Source of the DNA: Oxalobacteraceae bacterium
GTDB taxonomy: Bacteria; Pseudomonadota; Gammaproteobacteria; Burkholderiales; Burkholderiaceae_D
NCBI GenBank assembly: GCA_027485795.1
Contig: JAIXQK010000081.1
Location: 1-55,855, forward strand
Reading direction: 5' to 3'
DNA: 55,855 nucleotides
In this document: positions 1 to 7,572 of the stretch, piece after piece
Position numbering within the stretch: the first letter of the stretch is position 1
How the letters are laid out: each line of letters begins with the position of its first letter
The notes under the pieces: generated by a model
The model's database searches: none
Seen by the model: only the letters and a program-made list of their open reading frames with translations
Told to the model about the DNA's origin: nothing
Translations under genes and position numbers: made by a program

Positions 1-1823
1 CGCACGGCCACGGTTTTTGCATCTCGCTCTTTGTCGCCGACTACCACAATGTAGGGCAGCTTCTGGACCGAGTGCTCGCGTATTTTATAGGTTATTTTCT
101 CGTTTCGCAAATCCGCCTGTACTCTAAACCCTTGTTTTTTCAGGGATTGCTCGATTTCTTTGGCGTAATCCGACTGCCCTTCCGAGATATTCAGGATAGA
201 CACCTGCACCGGCGCCAGCCACAGTGGCAAGGCACCGGCATGGTTCTCGATCAGCATGCCGATAAACCGTTCCAATGAACCCAGGATCGCCCGGTGCAGC
301 ATGACCGGCACCTTGCGCGTATTGTCGTCGGCCACGTACTCGGCTTCTAGTCTGACCGGCATCGAGAAATCCACCTGAATCGTGCCGCACTGCCATGGTC
401 GCCCAATCGCATCCTTCAGCGTGTATTCAATCTTCGGGCCGTAGAAAGCGCCCTCACCCGGCGTAATCTCATACTCGCAACCCGAACGCTTGAGCGACTC
501 AATTAGCGCGCGCTCGGCCTTATCCCACAGTTCGTCCGAACCGACCCGCTTCTCCGGACGCGTGGCTACTTTATAGATCACCTCGGTAAAGCCGAAATCA
601 CGGTACACCTGCTGCAGCAAGGACGTAAACGCGACGCACTCATCCAGAATCTGATCCTCGGTACAGAAGATGTGGCCATCGTCTTGCGTAAACCCACGTA
701 CCCGCATCATGCCGTGCAGCGAGCCTGAGGGCTCATTGCGATGACACTGACCAAACTCGCCATAACGCAGCGGCAGCTCCCGATACGAGTGCATATTCGA
801 GCGGAAAATCTGCACATGGCCCGGACAATTCATCGGCTTCAATGCATACGCCCGATTCTCGGAATCGGTCGTAAACATATTGTCTTTGTAGTTGTCCCAG
901 TGACCGGATTTTTCCCACAACGAACGGTCAAGAATCTGCGGCGCCTTGACTTCCTGATAGCCGTTATCTTGATACACATGGCGCATGTATTGCTCAACCT
1001 GCTGCCAGATCGTCCAGCCCTTGGGGTGCCAGAAAATCAGCCCCGGCGCCTCATCCTGGAAGTGGAATAAATCGAGCTGTCGGCCCAGTTTGCGGTGGTC
1101 GCGCTTTTCGGCTTCCTCCAACATGTGCAGGTAGGCTTCCTGATCTTCCTTCTTGGTCCAGGCGGTGCCGTAAATCCGCTGCAGCATTTCATTCTTCGAA
1201 TCACCGCGCCAATAGGCACCAGCTAGCTTCATCAGCTTGAATACTTTCAGCTTGCCGGTAGACGGCACGTGCGGTCCACGGCAGAGGTCAGTGAACTGAC
1301 CCTCCGAGTAGAGCGAGACATCTTCATTGGCAGGAATCGAGGCAATAATCTCCGCCTTGTAGTGCTCACCAATCGACTTGAAATACGCCACGGCTTCATC
1401 GCGTGGAATCACTTTGCGCTCGACTGGCTCGTCTTTCTTGGCAAGCTCGGCCATCTTTTTCTCGATCGCTTCCAAGTCTTCTGGTGTAAACGGGCGCTTG
1501 TACGAGAAATCGTAATAAAAGCCGTTGTCGATCACTGGGCCGATCGTGACCTGCGCCTCAGGGAACAGCGACTTCACCGCATACGCGAGCAAGTGCGCAG
1601 TCGAATGGCGAATCACCTCCAGACCGTCGGCATCCTTATCGGTGACGATGGCCAGATCCGCATCCTGCGTGATCAAGTGCGCGGTATCCACCAGCTTGCC
1701 ATCCACCTTGCCGGCGAGCGCCGCTTTGGCAAGGCCGGCACCGATCGATGCAGCTACCTGAGCTACTGTCACGGGCGCATCGAATTGACGCTGCGAGCCA
1801 TCGGGAAGTCGAACTGAAACCAT
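1..1823 (-). CDS. thrS: Threonyl-tRNA synthetase, 3' end cut by the window edge
   Basis: Charges tRNA-Thr with threonine in the cytoplasm. About 607 codons are visible; the family is usually about 635-645 residues, so roughly 30 C-terminal residues lie outside the window. Seen in order: an N-terminal TGS domain (about residues 1-60), the editing domain with the HSTAH motif (HxxxH), the class II catalytic core with MNCPGH and the motif-2 stretch [10 protein letters not shown], and most of the C-terminal anticodon-binding domain. The ATG at 1823 is preceded by AAGGAG at good spacing, and the protein begins [10 protein letters not shown] as is typical of the family. The translated sequence is intact. 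A terminator-like hairpin lies about 45 nt upstream, suggesting regulation by attenuation. In many proteobacteria thrS leads an infC-rpmI-rplT-pheST operon, which would lie to the left of this window. Confidence 0.97.
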   Translation of the reverse strand, partial: MVSVRLPDGSQRQFDAPVTVAQVAASIGAGLAKAALAGKVDGKLVDTAHLITQDADLAIVTDKDADGLEVIRHSTAHLLAYAVKSLFPEAQVTIGPVIDNGFYYDFSYKRPFTPEDLEAIEKKMAELAKKDEPVERKVIPRDEAVAYFKSIGEHYKAEIIASIPANEDVSLYSEGQFTDLCRGPHVPSTGKLKVFKLMKLAGAYWRGDSKNEMLQRIYGTAWTKKEDQEAYLHMLEEAEKRDHRKLGRQLDLFHFQDEAPGLIFWHPKGWTIWQQVEQYMRHVYQDNGYQEVKAPQILDRSLWEKSGHWDNYKDNMFTTDSENRAYALKPMNCPGHVQIFRSNMHSYRELPLRYGEFGQCHRNEPSGSLHGMMRVRGFTQDDGHIFCTEDQILDECVAFTSLLQQVYRDFGFTEVIYKVATRPEKRVGSDELWDKAERALIESLKRSGCEYEITPGEGAFYGPKIEYTLKDAIGRPWQCGTIQVDFSMPVRLEAEYVADDNTRKVPVMLHRAILGSLERFIGMLIENHAGALPLWLAPVQVSILNISEGQSDYAKEIEQSLKKQGFRVQADLRNEKITYKIREHSVQKLPYIVVVGDKERDAKTVAV

Positions 1824-1864
1824 GGGTGCTCCTTAGGAGTGTGTCGCGGCCGAGGCCACAGACG

Positions 1865-1892
1865 AAAAAAAACGCGGACCAGCCGCGTTTTT
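1865..1892 (-). terminator. Terminator-like hairpin in the thrS leader (putative attenuator)
   Basis: Read on the minus strand this is a GC stem CGCGG/CCGCG with a 5-nt loop, extended by A/T pairs to about 10 bp and followed by eight T residues: the form of an intrinsic terminator. It stands between the upstream leader and the thrS start at 1823, on the same strand, with no other gene for it to end. A second inverted repeat (ACTAGCAG at 1909-1916 with CTGCTAGT at 1935-1942) lies just before it. Position and order fit transcription attenuation of thrS; that function is inferred. Confidence 0.6.
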
Positions 1893-1909
1893 CTATGCAA
1901 GAAGACGGA

Positions 1910-1954
1910 CTAGCAGGAGATAAATTTCGCTACGCTGCTAGTTCGCGGTGTCAT
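1910..1954 (-). CDS. Possible 14-residue thrS leader peptide
   Basis: A short reading frame, MTPRTSSVAKFISC, begins at ATG 1954 about 130 nt before thrS. AAGG lies about 10 nt upstream of the ATG, a weak ribosome-binding site. Two of its first five codons are for threonine. Its codons 5-7 form the 5' arm of the leader hairpin and its stop codon lies in the 3' arm, an arrangement like classical leader peptides. Codons 3-4 (CCGCG) are complementary to the 5' arm of the terminator hairpin, so an alternative fold is possible. Two threonine codons are few, and chance cannot be excluded. Confidence 0.25.
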   Translation of the reverse strand: MTPRTSSVAKFISC

Positions 1955-2298
1955 AACCGTATCGCCTTTCTCGCTCTTACAGATGATTGTTGCGGTGTGT
2001 TGGTAGGGTCGGCTGAAATCAACTCAGAATCATCTACCAACTCAAGGTCTATAGCGCCATACAAGACAAGCAAGGCCGAAGTATAAACCCAAGGAACTGA
2101 GGGCGACAAGCAGGACTCGGCAACTCGGCCGCTGCACCATGGACGCGGCTAGCAGCAACAGCAAAACGCGTTCTAGCCCTTTAAGGGGTACCGCTCGAGG
2201 CCATGACAGTGTTCAAAAACGATGTTGAAGGCAGAGTTGCCGCTCTCGCCAACCCAAGGAGCGCCAGGGCTTGCCCGTACAGTGGCGGCGGGCATAAA
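1955..2298. other. Intergenic region between the thrS leader and the ccd operator
   Basis: This non-coding stretch must hold the thrS promoter on the minus strand and possibly the ccdAB promoter near its right end. I could not place a convincing -35/-10 pair for either. Open frames here overlap one another, lack ribosome-binding sites and have no recognisable protein sequence, so none is called. Confidence 0.4.
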
Positions 2299-2360
2299 AT
2301 GCGCACATACTTATGCGCACATACTTATGCGCACAAATTTATGCGTATATATTCATGCGA
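2299..2360 (+). promoter_or_regulatory. 14-bp tandem repeat array in front of ccdA (likely operator)
   Basis: Units begin every 14 bases at 2299, 2313, 2327 and 2341, with a partial unit at 2355. The first two are identical (ATGCGCACATACTT); the next two are ATGCGCACAAATTT and ATGCGTATATATTC. The array ends a few bases before the ccdA ribosome-binding site (GGAG at 2363-2366). Type II antitoxins of the ribbon-helix-helix class bind repeated operators in their own promoter, so an autoregulatory operator is the natural reading. The changes towards TATATAT in unit four may include the -10 region. Confidence 0.6.
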
Positions 2361-2372
2361 TTGGAGTTCACC

Positions 2373-2636
2373 ATGGCAGCCGCACACACCCCACGAAGCA
2401 GCCGAGCCGGGCCGCCCGGTAAGCGCGCCATCAACCTCAGCCTCAGTAGCGACGTGCTAGACGCCGCAAGGCAGCTGGGCATCAATATTTCGCAGGTATG
2501 CGATAGCCACTTGCGGGAGATCGTTCGGCTGGAGCAAGAGCGACAGTGGCGCGAAGAACATGCAGACTTTGTTGCAGCCTACAACGCGACGATCGAGTCA
2601 GAAGGCCTGCCCTTAGATGAGTGGAAGAGCTTCTGA
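2373..2636 (+). CDS. ccdA: Type II antitoxin CcdA
   Basis: Antitoxin that binds and neutralises CcdB and, with it, represses its own promoter. The 87-residue protein has the expected layout: a short basic N-terminus, a ribbon-helix-helix DNA-binding segment (KRAINLSLSSDVLDAARQLG region, about residues 17-45), and a C-terminal toxin-binding tail with the family-typical pattern GLPLDEWKSF. ATG 2373 was chosen because GGAG precedes it by about 7 nt; upstream in-frame ATGs fall inside the repeat array. It overlaps ccdB by one base (TGATG), so the two are translationally coupled. Chromosomal ccdAB pairs without a plasmid are known in many proteobacteria. Confidence 0.9.
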   Translation: MAAAHTPRSSRAGPPGKRAINLSLSSDVLDAARQLGINISQVCDSHLREIVRLEQERQWREEHADFVAAYNATIESEGLPLDEWKSF

Positions 2637-2953
2637 TGGCACGTTTTGATGTTTATGCCAATCCAGGTAACCACGCCAAGACCACGCCCTATCTGCTGGA
2701 TGTGCAAAGTAATTTGCTTGATGGCCTCGACAGCCGCATGGTGATCCCGTTACGCAGCCTGAAGCATTTCCCGAAGGTGAAGGTGGCGACCCAACTTACG
2801 CCAATATTCAAGATTAGTGGCAAGGACTATCTGCTGGAGACTCCAAAGATGGGCGCAGTGCCGCAGCGTGTTTTGAAGTCGCCGATCGCTTCGTTAGTAG
2901 ATTCGCAGGCAGAAATTACTGCCGCGTTAGATTTTCTATTTCACGGCTACTGA
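2636..2953 (+). CDS. ccdB: Type II toxin CcdB (gyrase poison)
   Basis: Toxin that traps the GyrA subunit of DNA gyrase on cleaved DNA. The 105 residues fit the family (about 100-105). It starts with the typical MARFDVYANPG and contains the conserved central sequence LDSRMVIPL. The C-terminal end, which contacts gyrase in the F-plasmid toxin, is FLFHGY here rather than the F-type W-G-I, so activity cannot be assumed. The start at 2636 overlaps the ccdA stop. A terminator belonging to the opposite-strand tRNA lies just downstream. Confidence 0.9.
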   Translation: MARFDVYANPGNHAKTTPYLLDVQSNLLDGLDSRMVIPLRSLKHFPKVKVATQLTPIFKISGKDYLLETPKMGAVPQRVLKSPIASLVDSQAEITAALDFLFHGY

Positions 2954-3010
2954 TCCGAAGAAAAATCGGCGGTCGGCAGCTTGAACACTGCACCAGGAAT
3001 GATGCAGACG

Positions 3011-3038
3011 AAAAAAATCCGCTCTCATCGGAGCGGAT
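3011..3038 (-). terminator. Intrinsic terminator of tRNA-Val
   Basis: On the minus strand, an 8-bp perfect stem ATCCGCTC/GAGCGGAT with a 6-nt loop is followed by a run of T. It lies about 65 nt downstream of the tRNA-Val 3' end. On the plus strand it could also serve ccdB weakly. Confidence 0.75.
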
Positions 3039-3102
3039 TCATCCCACCAGCGTCCCACCAAATCTGCACACCACGACAAGTGCTTGATTTGATGCGGTTT
3101 AT

Positions 3103-3179
3103 TGGTAGGCACGATTGGACTCGAACCAACGACCCCTACCATGTCAAGGTAGTGCTCTAACCAGCTGAGCTACGCGCCT
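3103..3179 (-). tRNA. tRNA-Val (anticodon GAC)
   Basis: A 77-nt cloverleaf can be folded: acceptor AGGCGCG/CGTGCCT, D arm GCTC/GAGC, anticodon stem CTACC/GGTAG with loop TTGACAT (anticodon GAC), T arm GTTGG/CCAAT with TTCGAGT, and an encoded 3' CCA. It reads GUC and GUU valine codons. Confidence 0.96.
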
Positions 3180-3190
3180 AAAGAAGCGAG

Positions 3191-3220
3191 ATTATAGCCA
3201 GCTTTGCATCCTAACGCCAA
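3191..3220 (-). promoter_or_regulatory. Promoter of tRNA-Val
   Basis: On the minus strand a perfect TATAAT (3191-3196) is preceded by TTGGCG (3215-3220) at 18-bp spacing. The -10 box ends about 11 nt before the first tRNA base, which fits a start just upstream of the mature 5' end. Confidence 0.7.
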
Positions 3221-3363
3221 GAACTCCAAGATTTTGCGGGTGTAGCTGAGCGCTTAAAGCTTCGGTAAGAGGGAATGCAAGGTGGGTTAGTGATTTACAT
3301 AAAGCCCTGGATAAGGCTTATTGAATGAGTTGGTGATTTGATATCCAGCGAACCGGGCCTGGC

Positions 3364-5604
3364 TTAAACGCGCTTCACCTCGGCCACGCCCTTCACTGCA
3401 CTAATCACTTTCAATGCGCGCTGCAACTGCTCGGTTGACGAAATCTCGCCCGTAAACGACATGTAGGCCTGCCCCTTACTGCTGCGGGTCGAGACACCAA
3501 TCACATTGATTTTTTCACGCAGAAAAATATCGGAGATATCGCGCAGCAGACCTTGCCGATCCTGCGCCAGCACGAACACGTCCACCGGATACACGGTATC
3601 GCTGCCGAGATCCCCCCAACTACTTTGCACCATGCGCTCCGGCGCACGCAGCACCATCTGCGACAAGTTCTTGCAACTGGCGCGGTGGATCGAGATGCCC
3701 TTGCCACGCGTGATAAAGCCGACGATAGGATCGGGGGGCGCCGGTTTGCAGCAACTCGCCATTTGGGTCAGCAACCCCTCAGTACCCAAAATCAGCACGC
3801 CCGCTTTGCCACCCTGCGTCACACTTGATGCGCGGCTCTTGCGTGTCAGTTGGCTCTCATCATCCAGCGTTGCGCGCTCATGCGCATCACCATGCAAAGC
3901 CTGCTCAATCAGCCGCAAACTCATTCGCTCGTTACCGACCGCAAGCAGCAGATCCTCCAGCTTGGCAAAGCCCAAACGATGCGCCAAATCATCCAGATTA
4001 ACCGCCGTCTTGCCTTCACGCTGCAGCGTCTTTTCAAGGAGCGCACGTCCATGAATCAAAGTTTGCGCCTGCTCTATCGCGTTGAACCAGGCACGAATCT
4101 TGGAACGAGTTCGCGGACTCGCGGTGTAACCATCTGACAGCCAATCGCGCGATGGCCCTGCAGTACCCATCGCCACCGACTCGCCTTTAGCGGTAATGAT
4201 CTCGACCGTCTGACCGTTCTTCAGCACGGTGTTGAGCGGCACCATCGTTCCATTGACCCGCGCACCACGGCAACGATGGCCCACATCGCTGTGCAACTGA
4301 TACGCAAAATCAATCGGCGTGGCGCCCATTGGTAACTCGATCAACCTACCCTGTGGCGTCAGAACATAGATACGATCATTGATGGCGGCTGCCTTCAACT
4401 GCTCGACCCACTGCCGCTCGCTGTCTTCCTGCCCGACCACGGTGTCCGTGATCTCGCTTTTCCAGTTCAGCAGCTGCCTCAACCAGGCAATTTTTTGGTC
4501 ATAGGAATCGTCGAGTGCATTCGCACCACCTTCTTTGTAGCGCCAGTGCGCAGCCACGCCGTACTCTGCAAACCGATGCATATCTTGGGTACGAATCTGT
4601 ACTTCCAGCGTACGCCCATCATCCGCCTCAACCACGGTGTGCAAGGACTGATAGCCATTTGACTTGGGTCGTGAAATATAGTCGTCGAACTCTTCAGCGA
4701 CCGGTGTCCAGATATCGTGAACGATCGACAGTACGGTGTAGCAAGTTTTTATGTCATCGACAATGACCCGAAACGCTCGCACGTCATGCAGGCGCGAGAA
4801 ATCAATCGCCTTGCCCTGCATCTTGTTCCAAATGCTATAGATATGCTTCGGCCTGCCATAAACCTCGGCGCGAATACCCGCCGCTGCCAGCTCGGACCGC
4901 AAACGTTTAATCGCGTCCTCGACAAACTGTTCGCGCTCGACCCGCTTCTCTTCAAGCATCTTTGCGACGCGCTTATAGCTGTCGGGTTCAGAAAACCGAA
5001 ACGATAAATCTTCCAGTTCCCACTTGAGCTGCCAGATGCCTAATCGGTTGGCGAGTGGCGCGTATAAATCAAATGTCTCACGCGCATAACGCAGCGTGAA
5101 CTCGCTCTCGCTCTTGATCTCGGCAAAGTGGCGTAGCGTCGCAAGGCGCGAGCACAAGCGCACCATGACCACCCGCATATCACTAGCCATCGCCAGCGTC
5201 ATCTTGCGCAAGGCCTCCAGCTGGCTGGCCGCACTGTTCTTGGAACGCTCGGCGTCCTTGCGCGTGAACATGCCCTCATGTAGCCGCATCAGCTGCCGAA
5301 TACCCGTGACCATATCGGCGACTTCTTTGCCGAAGCGCGGCTCAATCGCTGCAACCTGTTCAGGTACCACGACTGCCAGCTCGAACAATATGCCTGCAAT
5401 TCGTGTATCGGCATCCGCTTTCAGCGAGGCCAGTGCAGCAACCACACCGCGCGAGAAATCCATCGCATCTTGGCCGGTGGGCACCTGCTTGCCAGCATAG
5501 GGCTCACGCACAAACTCGATCGCATCCCGTAGCCGCGCCGCATCCTCGGGCCGCAGGCCTGTGCACAGCTCATCATCTCCGGCGCGGGTTACAACGAATA
5601 CCAT
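3364..5604 (-). CDS. relA: GTP pyrophosphokinase RelA, (p)ppGpp synthetase
   Basis: Ribosome-associated stringent-response enzyme making pppGpp/ppGpp from GTP/GDP and ATP. The 746-residue protein has the usual order: N-terminal pseudo-HD domain, synthetase domain (about 230-360), TGS domain (about 410-470), helical region, and a C-terminal ACT domain. In the N-terminal domain the catalytic His-Asp pair of hydrolases is replaced (FELA in its place), so hydrolysis should be lost. In the synthetase domain the motif EFDDYI is the acidic form typical of monofunctional RelA, followed by PKSNGYQSLH. The ATG at 5604 lies 2 nt after the stop of the hydrolase gene, so both are probably one operon. A separate SpoT-type enzyme would be expected elsewhere in the genome. 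Confidence 0.95.
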   Translation of the reverse strand: MVFVVTRAGDDELCTGLRPEDAARLRDAIEFVREPYAGKQVPTGQDAMDFSRGVVAALASLKADADTRIAGILFELAVVVPEQVAAIEPRFGKEVADMVTGIRQLMRLHEGMFTRKDAERSKNSAASQLEALRKMTLAMASDMRVVMVRLCSRLATLRHFAEIKSESEFTLRYARETFDLYAPLANRLGIWQLKWELEDLSFRFSEPDSYKRVAKMLEEKRVEREQFVEDAIKRLRSELAAAGIRAEVYGRPKHIYSIWNKMQGKAIDFSRLHDVRAFRVIVDDIKTCYTVLSIVHDIWTPVAEEFDDYISRPKSNGYQSLHTVVEADDGRTLEVQIRTQDMHRFAEYGVAAHWRYKEGGANALDDSYDQKIAWLRQLLNWKSEITDTVVGQEDSERQWVEQLKAAAINDRIYVLTPQGRLIELPMGATPIDFAYQLHSDVGHRCRGARVNGTMVPLNTVLKNGQTVEIITAKGESVAMGTAGPSRDWLSDGYTASPRTRSKIRAWFNAIEQAQTLIHGRALLEKTLQREGKTAVNLDDLAHRLGFAKLEDLLLAVGNERMSLRLIEQALHGDAHERATLDDESQLTRKSRASSVTQGGKAGVLILGTEGLLTQMASCCKPAPPDPIVGFITRGKGISIHRASCKNLSQMVLRAPERMVQSSWGDLGSDTVYPVDVFVLAQDRQGLLRDISDIFLREKINVIGVSTRSSKGQAYMSFTGEISSTEQLQRALKVISAVKGVAEVKRV

Positions 5605-5606
5605 GG

Positions 5607-6473
5607 CTATTCCAGAAAAAACTGGCGCGCAAGCGCGATCTGATCTTCATGCATAAACGTGGGCGCATGCCCGATGCCGGGCAACTCTACTAATTGTGCG
5701 TGTGGGCCACGCGTCGTCATCTGCTGCGCTGTCTCGCGCGTGAGCAGATCAGACTCACTGCCACGCACCAGCAAAACCGGGCAACGCACGGCGTCATAGG
5801 CAGCCCAGAGCGCTGCCTCGCCTTGTTGCGCGCTTTCTTCGGTCATCACCTTGAACGGCAACGCCAATGACACGTCATAGTGTCGGCGCCAGCGACCATC
5901 GTCGGTGGGTAGGAGCACATCGGCCGCGAGTTTGTCCCACTCCTGATCGGTGTGGGGGCCAAACGGGGCCGAGATAGTGCGTATGTAGTCGCGTGCCTGC
6001 TGAAAACTATCAAAGCGGAGATCTTCGCCGATGTAACTGCCAATGCGAGACAGTGCCTGAAAATTCAGTGCGGGCCCGACATCATTCATGACCATTTTAC
6101 GAATCGGCGCATCGGGCAATGCGGCAAGGCCCATACCAATTAGCGCACCCATTGAGGTACCAAACCAATCTACTTGCGGCACATTCAGCCGCGCAATCAA
6201 GGTAACCATGTCACTCACATACTGCGGCACCCAGTAATACTTGGGGTCTTTGAGCCAGTCTGACCGGCCGCGTCCAACAACGTCCGGGCAGATCACACGG
6301 TAGTGCTCAGACATCGAAGCGGCTAGCGCATCAAAGTCGTCCGACACCCGGGTGACACCATGTACGCACACTAATACCCGCGGATTGTGCGGATCGCCCC
6401 ATTCCTTATAGGCCATCGCATGCAGGCCAGCGGGTGACAGGCATTGCACCATATTGATCTGCGCTTGCATCAT
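5607..6473 (-). CDS. Alpha/beta hydrolase
   Basis: A 288-residue alpha/beta-hydrolase-fold protein of unknown substrate. Seen: the oxyanion region VCVHGV (about 36-41), the nucleophile elbow GTSMG with Ser near residue 107, a likely acid Asp in GSESDLL and the catalytic His in GIGHAP near the C-terminus. No signal peptide is evident, so it is probably cytoplasmic. The gene begins with TTG-ATG-ATG; the first ATG (6473) is preferred, with GGAG about 10 nt upstream. It precedes relA with 2 nt between, suggesting co-transcription, though no functional link follows from that. Confidence 0.85.
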   Translation of the reverse strand: MMQAQINMVQCLSPAGLHAMAYKEWGDPHNPRVLVCVHGVTRVSDDFDALAASMSEHYRVICPDVVGRGRSDWLKDPKYYWVPQYVSDMVTLIARLNVPQVDWFGTSMGALIGMGLAALPDAPIRKMVMNDVGPALNFQALSRIGSYIGEDLRFDSFQQARDYIRTISAPFGPHTDQEWDKLAADVLLPTDDGRWRRHYDVSLALPFKVMTEESAQQGEAALWAAYDAVRCPVLLVRGSESDLLTRETAQQMTTRGPHAQLVELPGIGHAPTFMHEDQIALARQFFLE

Positions 6474-6564
6474 CAAGGGGCGGTCTCCTTGTTAGTTTTT
6501 GTGATTTTAGCGGCACTGCCCGTAAAATCGTGTTGTTGATCATCTCATTGCAAAAGGAATGCCC

Positions 6565-7359
6565 ATGCAAACTCGCCCACTCGCCGGCAAAACCGCCCTA
6601 GTGACCGGCTCCACCTCCGGCATCGGCCTCGGCATTGCGCAAGCACTTGCTGCGGAGGGCGCGGCGATTGTCTTCAATGGATTTGGCGACGCAGCCCACA
6701 TCGCAGCGCTGCAAAAACAGACGGCTGAGCAGTTTGGCGTGAAGACCGCCTATTTCGGTGCCGACATGACCAAACCCGCTGAGATCGAGCAGATGATGAA
6801 CGATGCGCTCGCGCAATTCGGTAGCATCGATATTCTGGTCAATAACGCCGGTATCCAGCATGTCGCGAATGTCGAAGATTTTCCGGTTGAGCGATGGGAT
6901 GCCGTGATCGCCATCAACCTGACTTCGGCGTTTCACACCACGCGCCTCGCGCTACCGGCGATGAAGCAAAAAAACTGGGGGCGCATCATCAATATCGCAT
7001 CAGCGCACGGACTAGTCGCGTCGGCTGGAAAGTCTGCTTACGTCGCGTCAAAGCACGGCATAGTCGGCCTGACCAAGGTCACTGCGCTGGAGAATGCTCA
7101 GACCGGCATTACCTGTAATGCGATCTGCCCGGGCTGGGTACTAACGCCGTTGGTTCAGAAGCAAGTAGATGCGCGGGCTGCTGCAAACAGTATTTCAATC
7201 GATCAAGCCAAGCGCGAATTACTGATGGAAAAACAGCCTTCCGGCGAATTCGTCACGCCCGAACAACTAGGCGCGCTGGCTGTGTTCATGTGCAGCGACG
7301 CCGCGTCCCAAGTGCGTGGTGTCGCATGGAACATGGATGGTGGATGGGTAGCGCAGTAG
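6565..7359 (+). CDS. bdhA: D-beta-hydroxybutyrate dehydrogenase
   Basis: NAD-dependent short-chain dehydrogenase interconverting 3-hydroxybutyrate and acetoacetate in poly-hydroxybutyrate and ketone-body use. The 264-residue protein shows the Rossmann motif TGSTSGIG (14-21), NNAG (93-96), catalytic Ser146, Tyr159 and Lys163 (YVASK), and the family-typical CPGWVLTPLVQKQ. ATG 6565 is chosen over 6559 because AAAAGG lies 7 nt before it and too close to the other. The CoA-transferase genes scoAB lie a few kb downstream, separated by an inserted island. The 3' part is duplicated as a pseudogene at 8801-9210. Confidence 0.93.
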   Translation: MQTRPLAGKTALVTGSTSGIGLGIAQALAAEGAAIVFNGFGDAAHIAALQKQTAEQFGVKTAYFGADMTKPAEIEQMMNDALAQFGSIDILVNNAGIQHVANVEDFPVERWDAVIAINLTSAFHTTRLALPAMKQKNWGRIINIASAHGLVASAGKSAYVASKHGIVGLTKVTALENAQTGITCNAICPGWVLTPLVQKQVDARAAANSISIDQAKRELLMEKQPSGEFVTPEQLGALAVFMCSDAASQVRGVAWNMDGGWVAQ

Positions 7360-7367
7360 CGGAATAC

Positions 7368-7406
7368 AAAAACTTCAGGAGATACCAGCTATCCCTGAAG
7401 TTTTTT
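7368..7406. terminator. Terminator after bdhA
   Basis: A 12-bp stem (AAAAACTTCAGG with CCTGAAGTTTTT) and a 14-nt loop begin 9 nt after the bdhA stop. The plus strand ends in a T run and the flanking A run makes it symmetrical, so it could act in both directions. Confidence 0.75.
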
Positions 7407-7432
7407 GTAGCATTGCCTCACTAATAAAAATC

Positions 7433-7572
7433 TTAACTCGTTTTTTTGGAGCTCCTTATCGCCCAATTGGTCAATCGGTTCGGCGATTTCTTCCACTTAT
7501 TAATTTCTATATGATTTCCCACAAACCAAAGCAAATTAGCATTGAATTCCATACCTTCAAGTTTATGCCTGC
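7433..7572 (-). pseudogene. Decayed C-terminal extension of the effector-like gene 7573-8574
   Basis: Directly after the stop of the neighbouring gene the minus strand stays open in another frame down to a TAA at 7433-7435. It contains a 39-codon frame from ATG 7552 with no ribosome-binding site. The first bases can be aligned with the internal repeat of that gene: a single G present at 8043 in the repeat is missing after 7590 here, shifting the frame, and the AAA after GAT has become TAA. The stretch is best read as a broken continuation of the gene. Confidence 0.45.

Noticed and set aside
1269-1817. A 182-codon open frame on the plus strand
   Set aside because: It is antisense to thrS, whose protein is clearly conserved; no ribosome-binding site or recognisable product.
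2299-2360. CRISPR array
   Set aside because: Repeat units are 14 bp, directly adjacent without spacers, and lie in the ccdA promoter region.
3506-4054. A 182-codon plus-strand frame inside relA
   Set aside because: Antisense shadow of the conserved relA gene; composition is unlike a real protein.
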